From: Stenotrophomonas maltophilia
GTDB taxonomy: Bacteria > Pseudomonadota > Gammaproteobacteria > Xanthomonadales > Xanthomonadaceae
Length of the DNA stretch: 64,000 nucleotides
Assembly (NCBI RefSeq): GCF_003205835.1
Contig: NZ_CP029773.1
Coordinates: forward strand, 2,202,501 to 2,266,500
Direction of reading: 5' to 3'
Part shown: one piece after another, positions 26,616 to 34,265 of the stretch
Layout: every line of letters starts with the position of its first letter
Position numbering within the stretch: position 1 is the first letter of the stretch
The notes under the pieces: model-generated
Seen by the model: the letters and a program-made list of their open reading frames with translations, nothing else
Told to the model about the DNA's origin: nothing
Databases searched by the model: none
Position numbers and translations under genes: made by a program

Positions 26616-26631
26616 TGCAAGCGGTGTGCCA
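26616..26631 (-). promoter_or_regulatory. Sigma-54 promoter of flgGHIJKL
   Basis: Minus-strand TGGCACACCGCTTGCA, a perfect match with GG-N10-GC spacing, in the flgF-flgG gap and facing flgG. Confidence 0.88.
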
Positions 26632-26651
26632 GCGCCGGCATCAACCGGCGC
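26632..26651 (-). terminator. Hairpin behind flgF, abutting the flgG promoter
   Basis: GCGCCGG and CCGGCGC form a perfect 7-bp stem around CATCAA. It starts about 11 bases after the flgF stop and touches the -24 box of the flgG promoter. There is no U tract. Confidence 0.45.
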
Positions 26652-26661
26652 CGGAATTCCG

Positions 26662-27411
26662 TCAGCTGCCCAGGCGCAGCATGCTGTTGGCGCTGCGCGC
26701 GTTGTCGTCGCCGTGCTTGATCACCTGCACCTGCATTTCGTACTGGCGCTGCAGCTGGATCATCTGCACCAGCGCGCCAGCGGCATCCACGTTGCTGCCT
26801 TCCAGCTGGCCGCTGTGCACGGCCGTGCCCTGTGCCGGTGCGAACGGCTGCAGCGGGTCGGTGTTGCGGAACAGGCCATCCAGGCCGCGTTCGAGGCGCT
26901 CATCCGGTGCCTGCACGACCTTGATCCTGCCGATCTGCGCCATGGTCTGCGGGCCTTCGCCCTGCGGAATGATCGAGAGCGTGCCGTCGGCACCGATCTC
27001 CATCGCCTGGTAGGGCGGAATGGCGATCGGGTTGTTGTTGTCATCCAGTACCGGGCGGCCGCTGGAGGTCACCAGCTGGCCGTTCGGCGTCACCGACAAC
27101 GCCGCGCCGCGCGTGTACGCCTCGCTGCCGTCACTGGACTGCACGGCCAGCCAGGTGCCGGTCTGCAGGGACAGGTCCAGCGGTTTGCCGGTGATGTGCT
27201 GCGAACCGGGCGTGCGGTTGAATCCGGCGTCGACATGCAGCGCATCCACCCGCGAGGCAAAGCCCGGGCCACGGATCGGGAAGGCTTCGGTGTTGGCCAG
27301 CGCTTCCTTGAAGCCGGGGGTGTCGGAGTTGGCGAGGTTGTGGCTGAGCGTACCCTGCGCCTGCAGGGAGGCGCGGGCACCGGTCATCGCCACGTAAAGG
27401 GCTTTATCCAT
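26662..27411 (-). CDS. flgF: Proximal rod protein FlgF
   Basis: 249 aa. The N-terminal rod motif is MDKALYVAMTGARASLQAQGTLSHNLANSDTPGFKEA, and the C-terminal helix NVDAAGALVQMIQLQRQYEMQVQVI is present. It follows flgE with a gap of about 30 bases. FlgF lies between the FlgB/FlgC part and the FlgG part of the rod. Confidence 0.97.
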   Translation of the reverse strand: MDKALYVAMTGARASLQAQGTLSHNLANSDTPGFKEALANTEAFPIRGPGFASRVDALHVDAGFNRTPGSQHITGKPLDLSLQTGTWLAVQSSDGSEAYTRGAALSVTPNGQLVTSSGRPVLDDNNNPIAIPPYQAMEIGADGTLSIIPQGEGPQTMAQIGRIKVVQAPDERLERGLDGLFRNTDPLQPFAPAQGTAVHSGQLEGSNVDAAGALVQMIQLQRQYEMQVQVIKHGDDNARSANSMLRLGS

Positions 27412-27443
27412 GCGGAGAGTTCCGTGACGGGGTCAGCAGGTCA

Positions 27444-28667
27444 TCAACGGATGTTGATGACGGTCTGGGTGATCTGGTCCTGCGTGGTGATCATCTGCGC
27501 GTTGGCCTGGAAGTTGCGCTGCGCGGTGATCATGTTGACCAGCTGCTCGGTGAGGTCGACGGTGGACGCTTCCAGCGAGCCGGCCTGGATCTTGCCGAGG
27601 TTGGAGGTGTCCGGCATGCCGGTGCGCGGGGTGCCCGACTCGAACGTCTCCACCCACAGGTTGTTGCCCTTCTGCTCCAGACCCTGCGTGTTGTTGAACG
27701 TGGTCAGTGCGACCTGGCCGAGGGGCTTGTCGTCGCCGTTGGAGTAGCGGGCATAGACCACGCCGGTTTCCGACACGGTGATCTCGTTCAGTTTGCCGGC
27801 GGCGTAGCCGTCCTGCTGGGTGTTGCGCAGCGCGAACTTCTCGCCGTACTGGGTCGAGCCGCTGATATCCAGCGTCATGTTCAGCTGGCCCGCGCCGGTG
27901 GTCGGGGTGAAAGTACCGAGGCTGACCTTGCCGTTGGCAGGATTGGTCAGCTTGCCGCTGTTGTCGAACGTCACCGGGGTCGGTGCGCCGGCCGGCTGGC
28001 CATCCACGTAGTTGCGCACGGTCCACTCGTTGGGGTTGGCGCCCTTCACGAAGTACGAGACCTGGATGTGGCTCACGCCCAGCGAGTCGTACACGGTGAT
28101 GCCGCCGCTGGAGTGGTTGTAGCTGTTCGAGTCGGTCGGATCGAAATTGGTGACCGTCGGTTGCTTGGCGTTGGCGGGCAGGGTGAAACCGACCTTCACT
28201 TCGCTGGTCTGCTTCGGCGCGCTGTCAGTAGTCAGCAGCTGCAGGTCCACCAGGCGGCCGGCATCGAAGTTGGTGCCATCGGCGTTCGGCGCGAACACCT
28301 GCAGGCGCGCGCCCTGCGGGTTGATCACATAGCCGGCGGAATCGGTCTGGAAGTTGCCGGCACGCGAGTACACGCGCGAGCCGTTCATGTTCATGGTGAA
28401 GAAGCCCTCACCGGAGATCGCCATGTCCAGGCTGCGGCCGGTCTGCTCGTTCTGGCCCTGGATGAACTGTTGGGCCACGTTGGAAACACGCACGCCCGAG
28501 CCGGTCTGGTTCTTCGACAGGCCGTAGCTGGTGGAGGCGAACAGGTCAGCGAACTCGGCGCGTGATTGCTTGAAGCCGGCGGTATTGACGTTGGCGACAT
28601 TGTTGGCGGTGACGCTCAGGTCGGTATTGGCGGCATTGATGCCGGACAGGGAGACGTTGAAGCCCAT
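27444..28667 (-). CDS. flgE: Flagellar hook protein FlgE
   Basis: 407 aa from the ATG at 28667 (MGFNVSLSGINAANTDLSVTANNVANVNTAGFKQSRAEF; GGAGCAT precedes). A longer frame upstream overlaps flgD and is rejected. FlgE polymerises under the FlgD cap into the universal joint. The beta-rich D1/D2 domains and the C-terminal helix VDLTEQLVNMITAQRNFQANAQMI are intact. Confidence 0.97.
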   Translation of the reverse strand: MGFNVSLSGINAANTDLSVTANNVANVNTAGFKQSRAEFADLFASTSYGLSKNQTGSGVRVSNVAQQFIQGQNEQTGRSLDMAISGEGFFTMNMNGSRVYSRAGNFQTDSAGYVINPQGARLQVFAPNADGTNFDAGRLVDLQLLTTDSAPKQTSEVKVGFTLPANAKQPTVTNFDPTDSNSYNHSSGGITVYDSLGVSHIQVSYFVKGANPNEWTVRNYVDGQPAGAPTPVTFDNSGKLTNPANGKVSLGTFTPTTGAGQLNMTLDISGSTQYGEKFALRNTQQDGYAAGKLNEITVSETGVVYARYSNGDDKPLGQVALTTFNNTQGLEQKGNNLWVETFESGTPRTGMPDTSNLGKIQAGSLEASTVDLTEQLVNMITAQRNFQANAQMITTQDQITQTVINIR

Positions 28668-28699
28668 GGGATGCTCCTGGTAGATGCGGAATGTGCGGC

Positions 28700-29383
28700 T
28701 CAGCTGACGCGGAGCACGTAGTCGATCGGGGCCGTGCCCAGGCCCTTGAGATTCAGGTACAGGCCGTCGGAGCCGACGGTCACGCTCTCCACCGGGGCCT
28801 GCACGAAGGTGGACAGCTTGGTGCTCTTGCCGGCGGTGTCGACGTGGTTGGCGACGATGGAGTACTTGCCCGGTTCCATGCGCTTGCCGTTGGCGTCCTT
28901 GCCGTCCCACTGAAACGCGGTTTCGCCAGCGGCCTTGGCTTCTACGCTCAGCGAGGTGACCTTGGTGCCGTTGGCATCGGTGATGTCGACGGTCACGATG
29001 CCGGCCGAGGGCGCAGCCACCGTGCCTTCGACGCTGCCTTCCTTTTCCAGTACCAGCTTTTCCGACGGCACCAGTACCTGGTGGCCAACCAGAGCGGCAC
29101 CGCGCAGCACCTGGTCGCTGGCCATCGATTCCTGGAAACCCTTCACCGTCTTGTTCAGATCGGTGATGCCCTGCACGGTGGACATCTGCGCCATCTGCGC
29201 AACCATCTGCGTGTTGTCCATCGGCTTCAGCGGATCCTGTTGCTGCAGCTGCTCGGTCATCAGGCGCAGGAAATCGGCCTGGTCCAGCGTGTTCTTCTTC
29301 TTGGTGGCGTTGCTGTTCGGGGCGTTCAGGCCGAGCGCGGCGTAGACGTCCTGGTTGGTCTGGTTGTTGACGGCGGTGGTCAT
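28700..29383 (-). CDS. flgD: Hook assembly cap protein FlgD
   Basis: 227 aa. The N-terminal export and capping segment (LDQADFLRLMTEQLQQQDPLKPMDNTQMVAQMAQMS) is diagnostic. It is followed by a FlgD Ig-like domain and the Tudor-like C-terminal domain (VTVGSDGLYLNLKG). FlgD is a scaffold that is discarded when the hook is complete. It lies 23 bases after flgC and 32 bases before flgE. Confidence 0.97.
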   Translation of the reverse strand: MTTAVNNQTNQDVYAALGLNAPNSNATKKKNTLDQADFLRLMTEQLQQQDPLKPMDNTQMVAQMAQMSTVQGITDLNKTVKGFQESMASDQVLRGAALVGHQVLVPSEKLVLEKEGSVEGTVAAPSAGIVTVDITDANGTKVTSLSVEAKAAGETAFQWDGKDANGKRMEPGKYSIVANHVDTAGKSTKLSTFVQAPVESVTVGSDGLYLNLKGLGTAPIDYVLRVS

Positions 29384-29406
29384 GGTGGTATCCGGTGCTG
29401 CGGGCC

Positions 29407-29814
29407 TCAGCGGCCCATGGTCAAGGTCGCCAGGGCCAGTTCCTTGGCGGTGGTCAGCATCTCCACGCCAGCCTGGTAATTGCGCGAAGTCGAGATCAGG
29501 TTGACCATCTGCGCCACCGGATCGACATCGGGCTGGTAGATGTAGCCATCACCGTCGGCCAGCGGGTGGCCCGGTTCATAGCGCTTGATCGGCGCGGCTT
29601 CGCTCTGGGTGATCTCCTTGACCTTCACCGACGTGATGTTCGGATCGTTCTTGCTGGTCACTGCCTGGAAGATCGGTTCCAGCGGCTTGTACACGGCATC
29701 GGCGGAACCGGCGACGGTGTCGGCGTTGGAGAGGTTGGAGGCGATGGTGCTCATGCGCACCGACTGCGCCTGCAGCGCGGAGCCGGCGATATCGAAGATC
29801 GGCAGGTTGCTCAT
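29407..29814 (-). CDS. flgC: Proximal rod protein FlgC
   Basis: 135 aa, the usual size. MSNLPIFDIAGSALQAQSVRMSTIASNLSNADTV and the C-terminal DPVAQMVNLISTSRNYQAGVEML are the family's helical ends. It is separated from flgB by 3 bases. Confidence 0.97.
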   Translation of the reverse strand: MSNLPIFDIAGSALQAQSVRMSTIASNLSNADTVAGSADAVYKPLEPIFQAVTSKNDPNITSVKVKEITQSEAAPIKRYEPGHPLADGDGYIYQPDVDPVAQMVNLISTSRNYQAGVEMLTTAKELALATLTMGR

Positions 29815-29817
29815 GGC

Positions 29818-30213
29818 TTATTGCCCCGTGATCGCAGTCAGCATGGAACGCACCTTGCTCTCGACGAAGCTGAGCGAGGCGCGGTATTCGAGTGCGGCGC
29901 GGCCATAGGCGGCACGCTCGGCATCGGGATCGACGGTGTTGCCGTCCAGGCTGGGTTGCACGCCTTCGCGCGCGATCTGGAACGGGTTCAGGCCACTACT
30001 GATCTCGTAGTGCTGCTCGTGGGTGGTGGCCATCAGGCCATTGGCATCCTGCCCCTGGGCGTGGCGCAGGGCGGCATCGAAGTCCAGATCCTGGGCCTTG
30101 TAGCCGGGAGTGTCGGCATTGCCGAGGTTGCTGGCGATCAGCTTCATCCGCTGTTCGCGCAACGGCATGGCCTGGGCGTGGACGCCCAGGTAGTCGGTAA
30201 TCAGGTTGCGCAC
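29818..30213 (-). CDS. flgB: Proximal rod protein FlgB
   Basis: 131 aa. It is the first rod subunit above FliE. The N-terminal LGVHAQAMPLREQRMKLIASNLGNADTPGYKAQDLDF is conserved. It is the first gene of the flgBCDEF run, with a perfect sigma-54 promoter 34-49 bases upstream, which places the run in the RpoN/FleQ class of the hierarchy. Confidence 0.97.
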   Translation of the reverse strand: MRNLITDYLGVHAQAMPLREQRMKLIASNLGNADTPGYKAQDLDFDAALRHAQGQDANGLMATTHEQHYEISSGLNPFQIAREGVQPSLDGNTVDPDAERAAYGRAALEYRASLSFVESKVRSMLTAITGQ

Positions 30214-30246
30214 GGTGCACTCCCACAGGAACGTTGCCCGGGAAGC

Positions 30247-30262
30247 TGCAAGGGGTGTGCCA
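30247..30262 (-). promoter_or_regulatory. Sigma-54 promoter of flgBCDEF
   Basis: Minus-strand TGGCACACCCCTTGCA, a perfect consensus with GG-N10-GC. The same 16 bases form the flgA promoter. Confidence 0.9.
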
Positions 30263-30273
30263 AATTCGAGAGG

Positions 30274-30338
30274 GTAGTGCCGGCCGCTGGCCGGCTTCCC
30301 GGATTGTCCGCGGTTGCCGGCCAGCGGCCGGCACTACC
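30274..30338. repeat. Inverted pair of SMAG/REP palindromes
   Basis: A GTAGTGCCGGCCGCTGGCCGG unit and its reverse complement (GCCGGCCAGCGGCCGGCACTAC) with a 22-base spacer, between cheV and the flgB promoter. Together they can form a long cruciform or a 3' hairpin for cheV mRNA. Confidence 0.8.
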
Positions 30339-30350
30339 GGATCAGAGGCC

Positions 30351-31295
30351 TCAGGCCGCCATCGCGACCTTGCGCAGGCGGTCCAGCACGAAGTCGGCCA
30401 GTTCGTGCGGCGAGTACTTGGCGACGAAGGCGTTGGCGCCGACGCGCTCGACCATCGCATTGTTGAATACGCCCGACAGCGAGGTATGAAGCAGGACGTA
30501 AAGGCCGGCCAGGCCCGGATGGCGCCGGATTTCCGTCGTCAGCGTATAGCCGTCCATGGCCGGCATTTCGATGTCCGAGATGACCATGGCGTAGCGCTCG
30601 GCGGGGTTCTCGCCCGAGGCCTGGATCTGCAGCAGGTGGTCCAGCGCCTGCTTGCCGTCGGAAAGCAGGGTGGCACCCACCCCAAGCTGGTCCAGCACGC
30701 TGCGGATCTGTTGGCGGGCTACACGAGAGTCGTCCACCACCAGCACCTGCAGTTGCGGGCCGTCGGCGGGCATTGCCATCGCCGGGTCGAGTACTGCTTC
30801 ACCGCGTACCTGGGCGATATCGGCCAGCACGCTTTCAACGTCGATCACCTGGATCAACTCGCCCTGAAAGCGGGTCACCGCCGTCAGATAGCTCGATTCG
30901 GCGCCCAGTTCCGGTGGCGGGTGGATGTCTTCCACCGCGATGTTGACGATGCGCTCCACGTCGCTGACCAGGAAGCCCTGGATCGAGCGGTTGAACTCGG
31001 TCACGACCAGGTAGCCGGGCGAGGTGTCCGCATCGGGCTCACGCTCGGGGTGGCCGATGGCCAGGCCCAGGTCCAGCACCGGCACCGAGCGGCCACGGAC
31101 GTCGGCCACGCCGGCGAACTGGCTGGGCAGTCCGGGCACCTGGAACAGCTCCGGGCGGCGCAGGACTTCCTGCACCTTGAAGACATTGACGCCAAAAAGC
31201 TGACGTCCGCCGAGGCGGAACAGCAGCAGCGCCAGGCGATTGTGGCCGGCCAGTCGGGTCCGCTGGTCGATCCGGTTGAGCAGGTCATGGGACAT
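30351..31295 (-). CDS. cheV: Chemotaxis coupling protein CheV
   Basis: 314 aa from the ATG at 31295 (MSHDLLNRIDQRTRLAGHNRL). It has an N-terminal CheW domain (about 15-165, LFGVNVFKVQEVLRRPELFQVPGL) and a C-terminal receiver (about 175-310) with an LVVDDS acidic pocket and the acceptor Asp in ISDIEMPAMDG. CheV couples receptors to CheA and tunes the signal by phosphorylation. A sigma-28-like sequence ends 7 bases before the ATG, so the mRNA may be nearly leaderless. It lies immediately upstream of flgB in transcription direction. Confidence 0.95.
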   Translation of the reverse strand: MSHDLLNRIDQRTRLAGHNRLALLLFRLGGRQLFGVNVFKVQEVLRRPELFQVPGLPSQFAGVADVRGRSVPVLDLGLAIGHPEREPDADTSPGYLVVTEFNRSIQGFLVSDVERIVNIAVEDIHPPPELGAESSYLTAVTRFQGELIQVIDVESVLADIAQVRGEAVLDPAMAMPADGPQLQVLVVDDSRVARQQIRSVLDQLGVGATLLSDGKQALDHLLQIQASGENPAERYAMVISDIEMPAMDGYTLTTEIRRHPGLAGLYVLLHTSLSGVFNNAMVERVGANAFVAKYSPHELADFVLDRLRKVAMAA

Positions 31296-31302
31296 GGCTG
31301 CT

Positions 31303-31330
31303 GTATCGGCGGGGTGGGCGCCGAACTTGA
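31303..31330 (-). promoter_or_regulatory. Candidate sigma-28 promoter of cheV
   Basis: Minus-strand TCAAGTTC, a 12-base spacer, then GCCGATAC. The -10 box is 7 of 8 to consensus; the spacer is one base long, as in the fliS candidate. Confidence 0.45.
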
Positions 31331-31338
31331 GCGCTTTT

Positions 31339-31425
31339 GTAGAGTCGAGCCATGCTCGACCCTGCCTCTGTAGAGTCGAGCTTGCTCGACTGGTCATGAA
31401 AGCAGTCGAGCAAGCTCGACTCTAC
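31339..31425. repeat. Three SMAG/REP palindromes
   Basis: Units at 31339-31361 and 31370-31391 (GTAGAGTCGAGC...GCTCGAC) in direct orientation and one at 31404-31425 inverted. They fill the gap between divergent cheV and flgA, ending 12 bases before the flgA sigma-54 promoter. Confidence 0.82.
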
Positions 31426-31436
31426 ACAAGTCCCTC

Positions 31437-31452
31437 TGGCACACCCCTTGCA
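31437..31452 (+). promoter_or_regulatory. Sigma-54 promoter of flgA
   Basis: Plus-strand TGGCACACCCCTTGCA, a perfect match and identical to the flgB promoter core. The flgA ATG is 36 bases downstream. Confidence 0.9.
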
Positions 31453-31487
31453 CGCACCTGGGCCAGATCCCTTCGACAGGAGGCGCC

Positions 31488-32144
31488 ATGCGCCGGGTCA
31501 CATCTCTGTTCGCCATCGCGCTGGCGCTGGCCTCGCCGTGGGCGGTTGCCGCCGACTGGCAGCCGGTGGCCAGTATCCGCACCGCCGCGTTGTCGACGCT
31601 GCCGGCAGGCAGCGAGGGCGAGGCCCAGGTGGCCGATGCGCTGCGCTTGCCCAGGTGTGGTGGCGCGCTGCAGGTGCAGCCCACCGCCAACACCACGGTG
31701 GAGGTCAGCTGCCCCGATGCCGGCGGCTGGCGACTGTTCGTGCCAGTGAAGGTGCGGCGCAACCAGACCGTGCTGGTGCTCAACCGTGGAGTCGGCACTG
31801 GAGAAACCATCTCCGCCGCCGATATCACCACTGCCCAGCGTGACGCCGCGCGGATTGCCGGTGCGGTGCTGGCCGATCCCAACGCGGCGATCGGCCGCAT
31901 CGCCCGCCGCCCGTTGCAGGCCGGAGCCCTGCTGTCGAGCAATGATCTGGTGGTGCAGCGTCTCATCAAGCGCGGAGACAATGTGGCCCTGGTCTCGCGT
32001 CGTGGCTCGGTCGAGGTCCGTATTGCCGGCCGCGCGATGGGTGATGCCGGTGAGAACGAGCGGGTCTCGGTCGAGAACCTGTCCTCGCGGCGGATCGTGC
32101 AGGGCACGGTCGATGCCGCAGGTGACGTAATCGTGGCGCGTTGA
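31488..32144 (+). CDS. flgA: P-ring assembly chaperone FlgA
   Basis: 218 aa. It has a signal peptide (MRRVTSLFAIALALASPWAVAA). FlgA is a periplasmic chaperone that helps FlgI polymerise around the rod. The SAF-type C-terminal domain is visible (VGTGETISAADI, RPLQAGALLSSNDL, RRIVQGTVDAAGDV). ACAGGAGG lies just before the ATG. It is divergent from cheV and followed by flgM after a 75-base gap holding a sigma-28 promoter. Confidence 0.95.
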   Translation: MRRVTSLFAIALALASPWAVAADWQPVASIRTAALSTLPAGSEGEAQVADALRLPRCGGALQVQPTANTTVEVSCPDAGGWRLFVPVKVRRNQTVLVLNRGVGTGETISAADITTAQRDAARIAGAVLADPNAAIGRIARRPLQAGALLSSNDLVVQRLIKRGDNVALVSRRGSVEVRIAGRAMGDAGENERVSVENLSSRRIVQGTVDAAGDVIVAR

Positions 32145-32162
32145 ATTACCGCAAAATATCCC

Positions 32163-32189
32163 TAAAGATCACGGCCCTGAGGCCGTTAT
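32163..32189 (+). promoter_or_regulatory. Sigma-28 promoter of flgMN
   Basis: TAAAGATC, an exact 11-base spacer, then GCCGTTAT, 30 bases before the flgM ATG. It allows FliA to raise its own anti-sigma factor, with background supply from the flgA promoter. Confidence 0.85.
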
Positions 32190-32219
32190 CCCTTGTGAAC
32201 GGCAACTCCAGGACACCCC

Positions 32220-32525
32220 ATGAGCCAGAAAATCGACGGCAACCTGCAGGTCCCCCAGGCACTGCGCAGCGTGACGAGCCCGGCCAACAAGCCCGGCGTC
32301 AGCACCGATGCGGCGGCGCGCCCGGTCGAAGCGGCCGACAGCCTGCGCCTGACCGGCGAGGCCACCAATCTGCAGGCCATCGAGCGTGAGCTGACCACCG
32401 CCCCGGCGATCGACGCCCAGCGCGTGGCCGCCGTGCGCGAGTCGCTGCAGAACGGCACCTACAAGATCAATCCGGACGCGATCGCATCGCGCATGCTCGA
32501 GCTGGACCAGCAGCTGCACGGATGA
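32220..32525 (+). CDS. flgM: Anti-sigma-28 factor FlgM
   Basis: 101 aa. FlgM binds FliA in the cytoplasm until it is exported through the completed hook. The C-terminal FliA-binding half is conserved (DSLRLTGEATNLQ, ESLQNGTYKINPDAIASRMLE), while the N-terminal half is polar and unstructured, as needed for export. It overlaps flgN by 4 bases. Confidence 0.95.
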   Translation: MSQKIDGNLQVPQALRSVTSPANKPGVSTDAAARPVEAADSLRLTGEATNLQAIERELTTAPAIDAQRVAAVRESLQNGTYKINPDAIASRMLELDQQLHG

Positions 32526-32860
32526 CCGCGGCGATGAGCGAGCCGCTGCAGCGCCTTGCCCAGGCCCTGGACGTCGAACGCCAGGCCTTGGTCGAGCACG
32601 ACGTGCACGCCCTGATCCGGGCCACCGGGGCCAAGCTGGAGGCGCTGCGTGCGCTGGAAGGCGCGCCGCCGGTCGGGGAGGGCGAACAGCTGCAGGAACT
32701 GGCCGAACGCAACCGTGCCAACGGTGTGCTGCTGTCGCGCCGCCGCCGCGAGGTCAACTGGGCGCTGCGCCAGCTGGGCCGCACCGAGGACGCCTCGGCG
32801 TACGACGCCAAGGGCCAGTCACACACGGTCACTGCGCGCCGCCCACTCGCCGTCGCCTGA
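32522..32860 (+). CDS. flgN: Flagellar export chaperone FlgN
   Basis: 112 aa, helical and charged (QRLAQALDVERQALVEHDVHALIRATGAKLEAL). FlgN keeps the junction proteins FlgK and FlgL export-ready. It is translationally coupled to flgM. A second in-frame ATG four codons in is possible. A GCGGGCTGAAGCCCGC hairpin at 32888-32903 lies shortly after the stop and may end the transcript. Confidence 0.9.
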   Translation: MTAAMSEPLQRLAQALDVERQALVEHDVHALIRATGAKLEALRALEGAPPVGEGEQLQELAERNRANGVLLSRRRREVNWALRQLGRTEDASAYDAKGQSHTVTARRPLAVA

Positions 32861-32936
32861 CGCGACGGCGGTCGCACAACCCATTCCCGCGGGCTGAAGC
32901 CCGCTGCGTGACCGCGTATATTGGGCGCCTGTTCGA

Positions 32937-34172
32937 ATGCCCCGAGTCGCCGTGTCCGCTGCCAACGCCCTGGTTACCGCCCCCCTTCCGCCGCAGCCGG
33001 TGCTGCAGGCGTTGCTTGAGCGCCTGCGCGAAGGCTTGCTGCTGTTCACTGAAGACGGGCAGGTGGCGCTGGCCAACCCCGCCGCGCAGAACCTGCTCGC
33101 CAGCGGCGAAGACGGCGCATTGCCGCCGCCGCAGCGCCTGCGCGAACTGCTGCCGCCCGATGCGCTGGAGCAGGCGCGTCAGCACGGCCACTGGAACGGC
33201 AGCCTGCCGCTGGGCGAGGGCGTGGTCATCGCGCACCTCTACCACCACGGCCCGGTCGGCCAAGGGCACTTCCTGGCGCTGTTCCGCCACATCGAAGGGC
33301 AGGAGGACTACGAGCGCGAACTGCAGCAGCGCCATGCAGAGCTGCGCCAAGCCTACCTGCGCCTCAACGGTACCCAGGAAAAGCTGCTGCAGTCGGAGAA
33401 GATGGCCTCGATCGGCCAGCTCGCCGCCGGCGTAGCGCACGAGATCAACAACCCGATCGGCTACGTGCACTCCAACCTGGGCAGCCTGCAGGAGTACCTG
33501 CGCAGCCTGTTCACCGTGATCGAAGCCTATGAACGCGCGTTGCGAGCGCCCGACCCGAAGGCGCTGATCCCGGAAATCGACGATATCCGTGACCGCCTGG
33601 ACATCGATTTCATCAGCCGCGACCTGCCGCAGCTGATGGCCGAGTCGCGCGAAGGCATCGAGCGGGTGACGCGCATCGTGCGTGATCTGAAGGATTTCTC
33701 GTATTCCGGCCGCGACGAGTCATGGAAGCTGGTCGACCTGCACGCGGGCCTGGAATCGACCATCAACATCATCTGGAACGAACTGAAGTACAAGGTCACC
33801 CTGGTACGCGAGTTCGGCCAGCTGCCGCTGGTGGAATGCCTGCCGTCGGAGTTGAACCAGGTCTACATGAACCTGCTGCTCAACGCCGGCCATGCCATCG
33901 CCGAGCGCGGCACCATCACCGTGCGTACCGGTGTTGAGGGTGACCATGTATGGGTCGAATTTGAAGACACTGGCGGCGGCATCTCGCCGGAACTGCGCCA
34001 GCGCATCTTCGATCCGTTCTTCACCACCAAGCCGGTCGGCAGCGGCACCGGCCTGGGCCTGTCGATTTCCTACAGCATCATCAACAAGCACCACGGCCGC
34101 ATCGACCTGGACAGCACCCCGGGCGTGGGCTCGCGCTTCCGCGTGGTGCTGCCGGTGAAGCAGCCGCGCTGA
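32937..34172 (+). CDS. Soluble PAS histidine kinase, RavS-like
   Basis: 411 aa, no membrane segment. The order is a PAS-like domain (about 20-120), a coiled coil (122-155), an HisKA dimerisation domain with phospho-His H168 (GVAHEINNP) and an HATPase domain with N box [11 protein letters not shown]1 DTGGGI, F box FDPFFTTK and G2 GTGLGLSIS. It is divergent from, and probably partners, the neighbouring GGDEF-EAL-REC protein. In Xanthomonas the RavS-RavR pair at the same flagellar locus controls motility and virulence, and RavS itself binds c-di-GMP. The name is by context and architecture. Confidence 0.85.
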   Translation: MPRVAVSAANALVTAPLPPQPVLQALLERLREGLLLFTEDGQVALANPAAQNLLASGEDGALPPPQRLRELLPPDALEQARQHGHWNGSLPLGEGVVIAHLYHHGPVGQGHFLALFRHIEGQEDYERELQQRHAELRQAYLRLNGTQEKLLQSEKMASIGQLAAGVAHEINNPIGYVHSNLGSLQEYLRSLFTVIEAYERALRAPDPKALIPEIDDIRDRLDIDFISRDLPQLMAESREGIERVTRIVRDLKDFSYSGRDESWKLVDLHAGLESTINIIWNELKYKVTLVREFGQLPLVECLPSELNQVYMNLLLNAGHAIAERGTITVRTGVEGDHVWVEFEDTGGGISPELRQRIFDPFFTTKPVGSGTGLGLSISYSIINKHHGRIDLDSTPGVGSRFRVVLPVKQPR

Positions 34173-34181
34173 CCGCCCATG

Positions 34182-34253
34182 GTAGTGCCGGCCGCTGGCC
34201 GGCAACCTCATTGAACCCGACATCCAGAGCAGCCGGCCAGCGGCCGGCTCTAC
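34182..34253. repeat. Inverted pair of SMAG/REP palindromes
   Basis: A GTAGTGCCGGCCGCTGGCCGGC unit and an inverted copy at 34232-34253, between the convergent kinase and GGDEF-EAL-REC genes. It could act as a bidirectional 3' hairpin. Confidence 0.8.
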
Positions 34254-34265
34254 CAGAGGGGATCG

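Noticed and set aside
30274..31425. CRISPR array from repeated units near cheV
   Set aside because: Units are palindromic SMAG/REP elements of irregular spacing and orientation, without conserved spacer lengths or cas genes.
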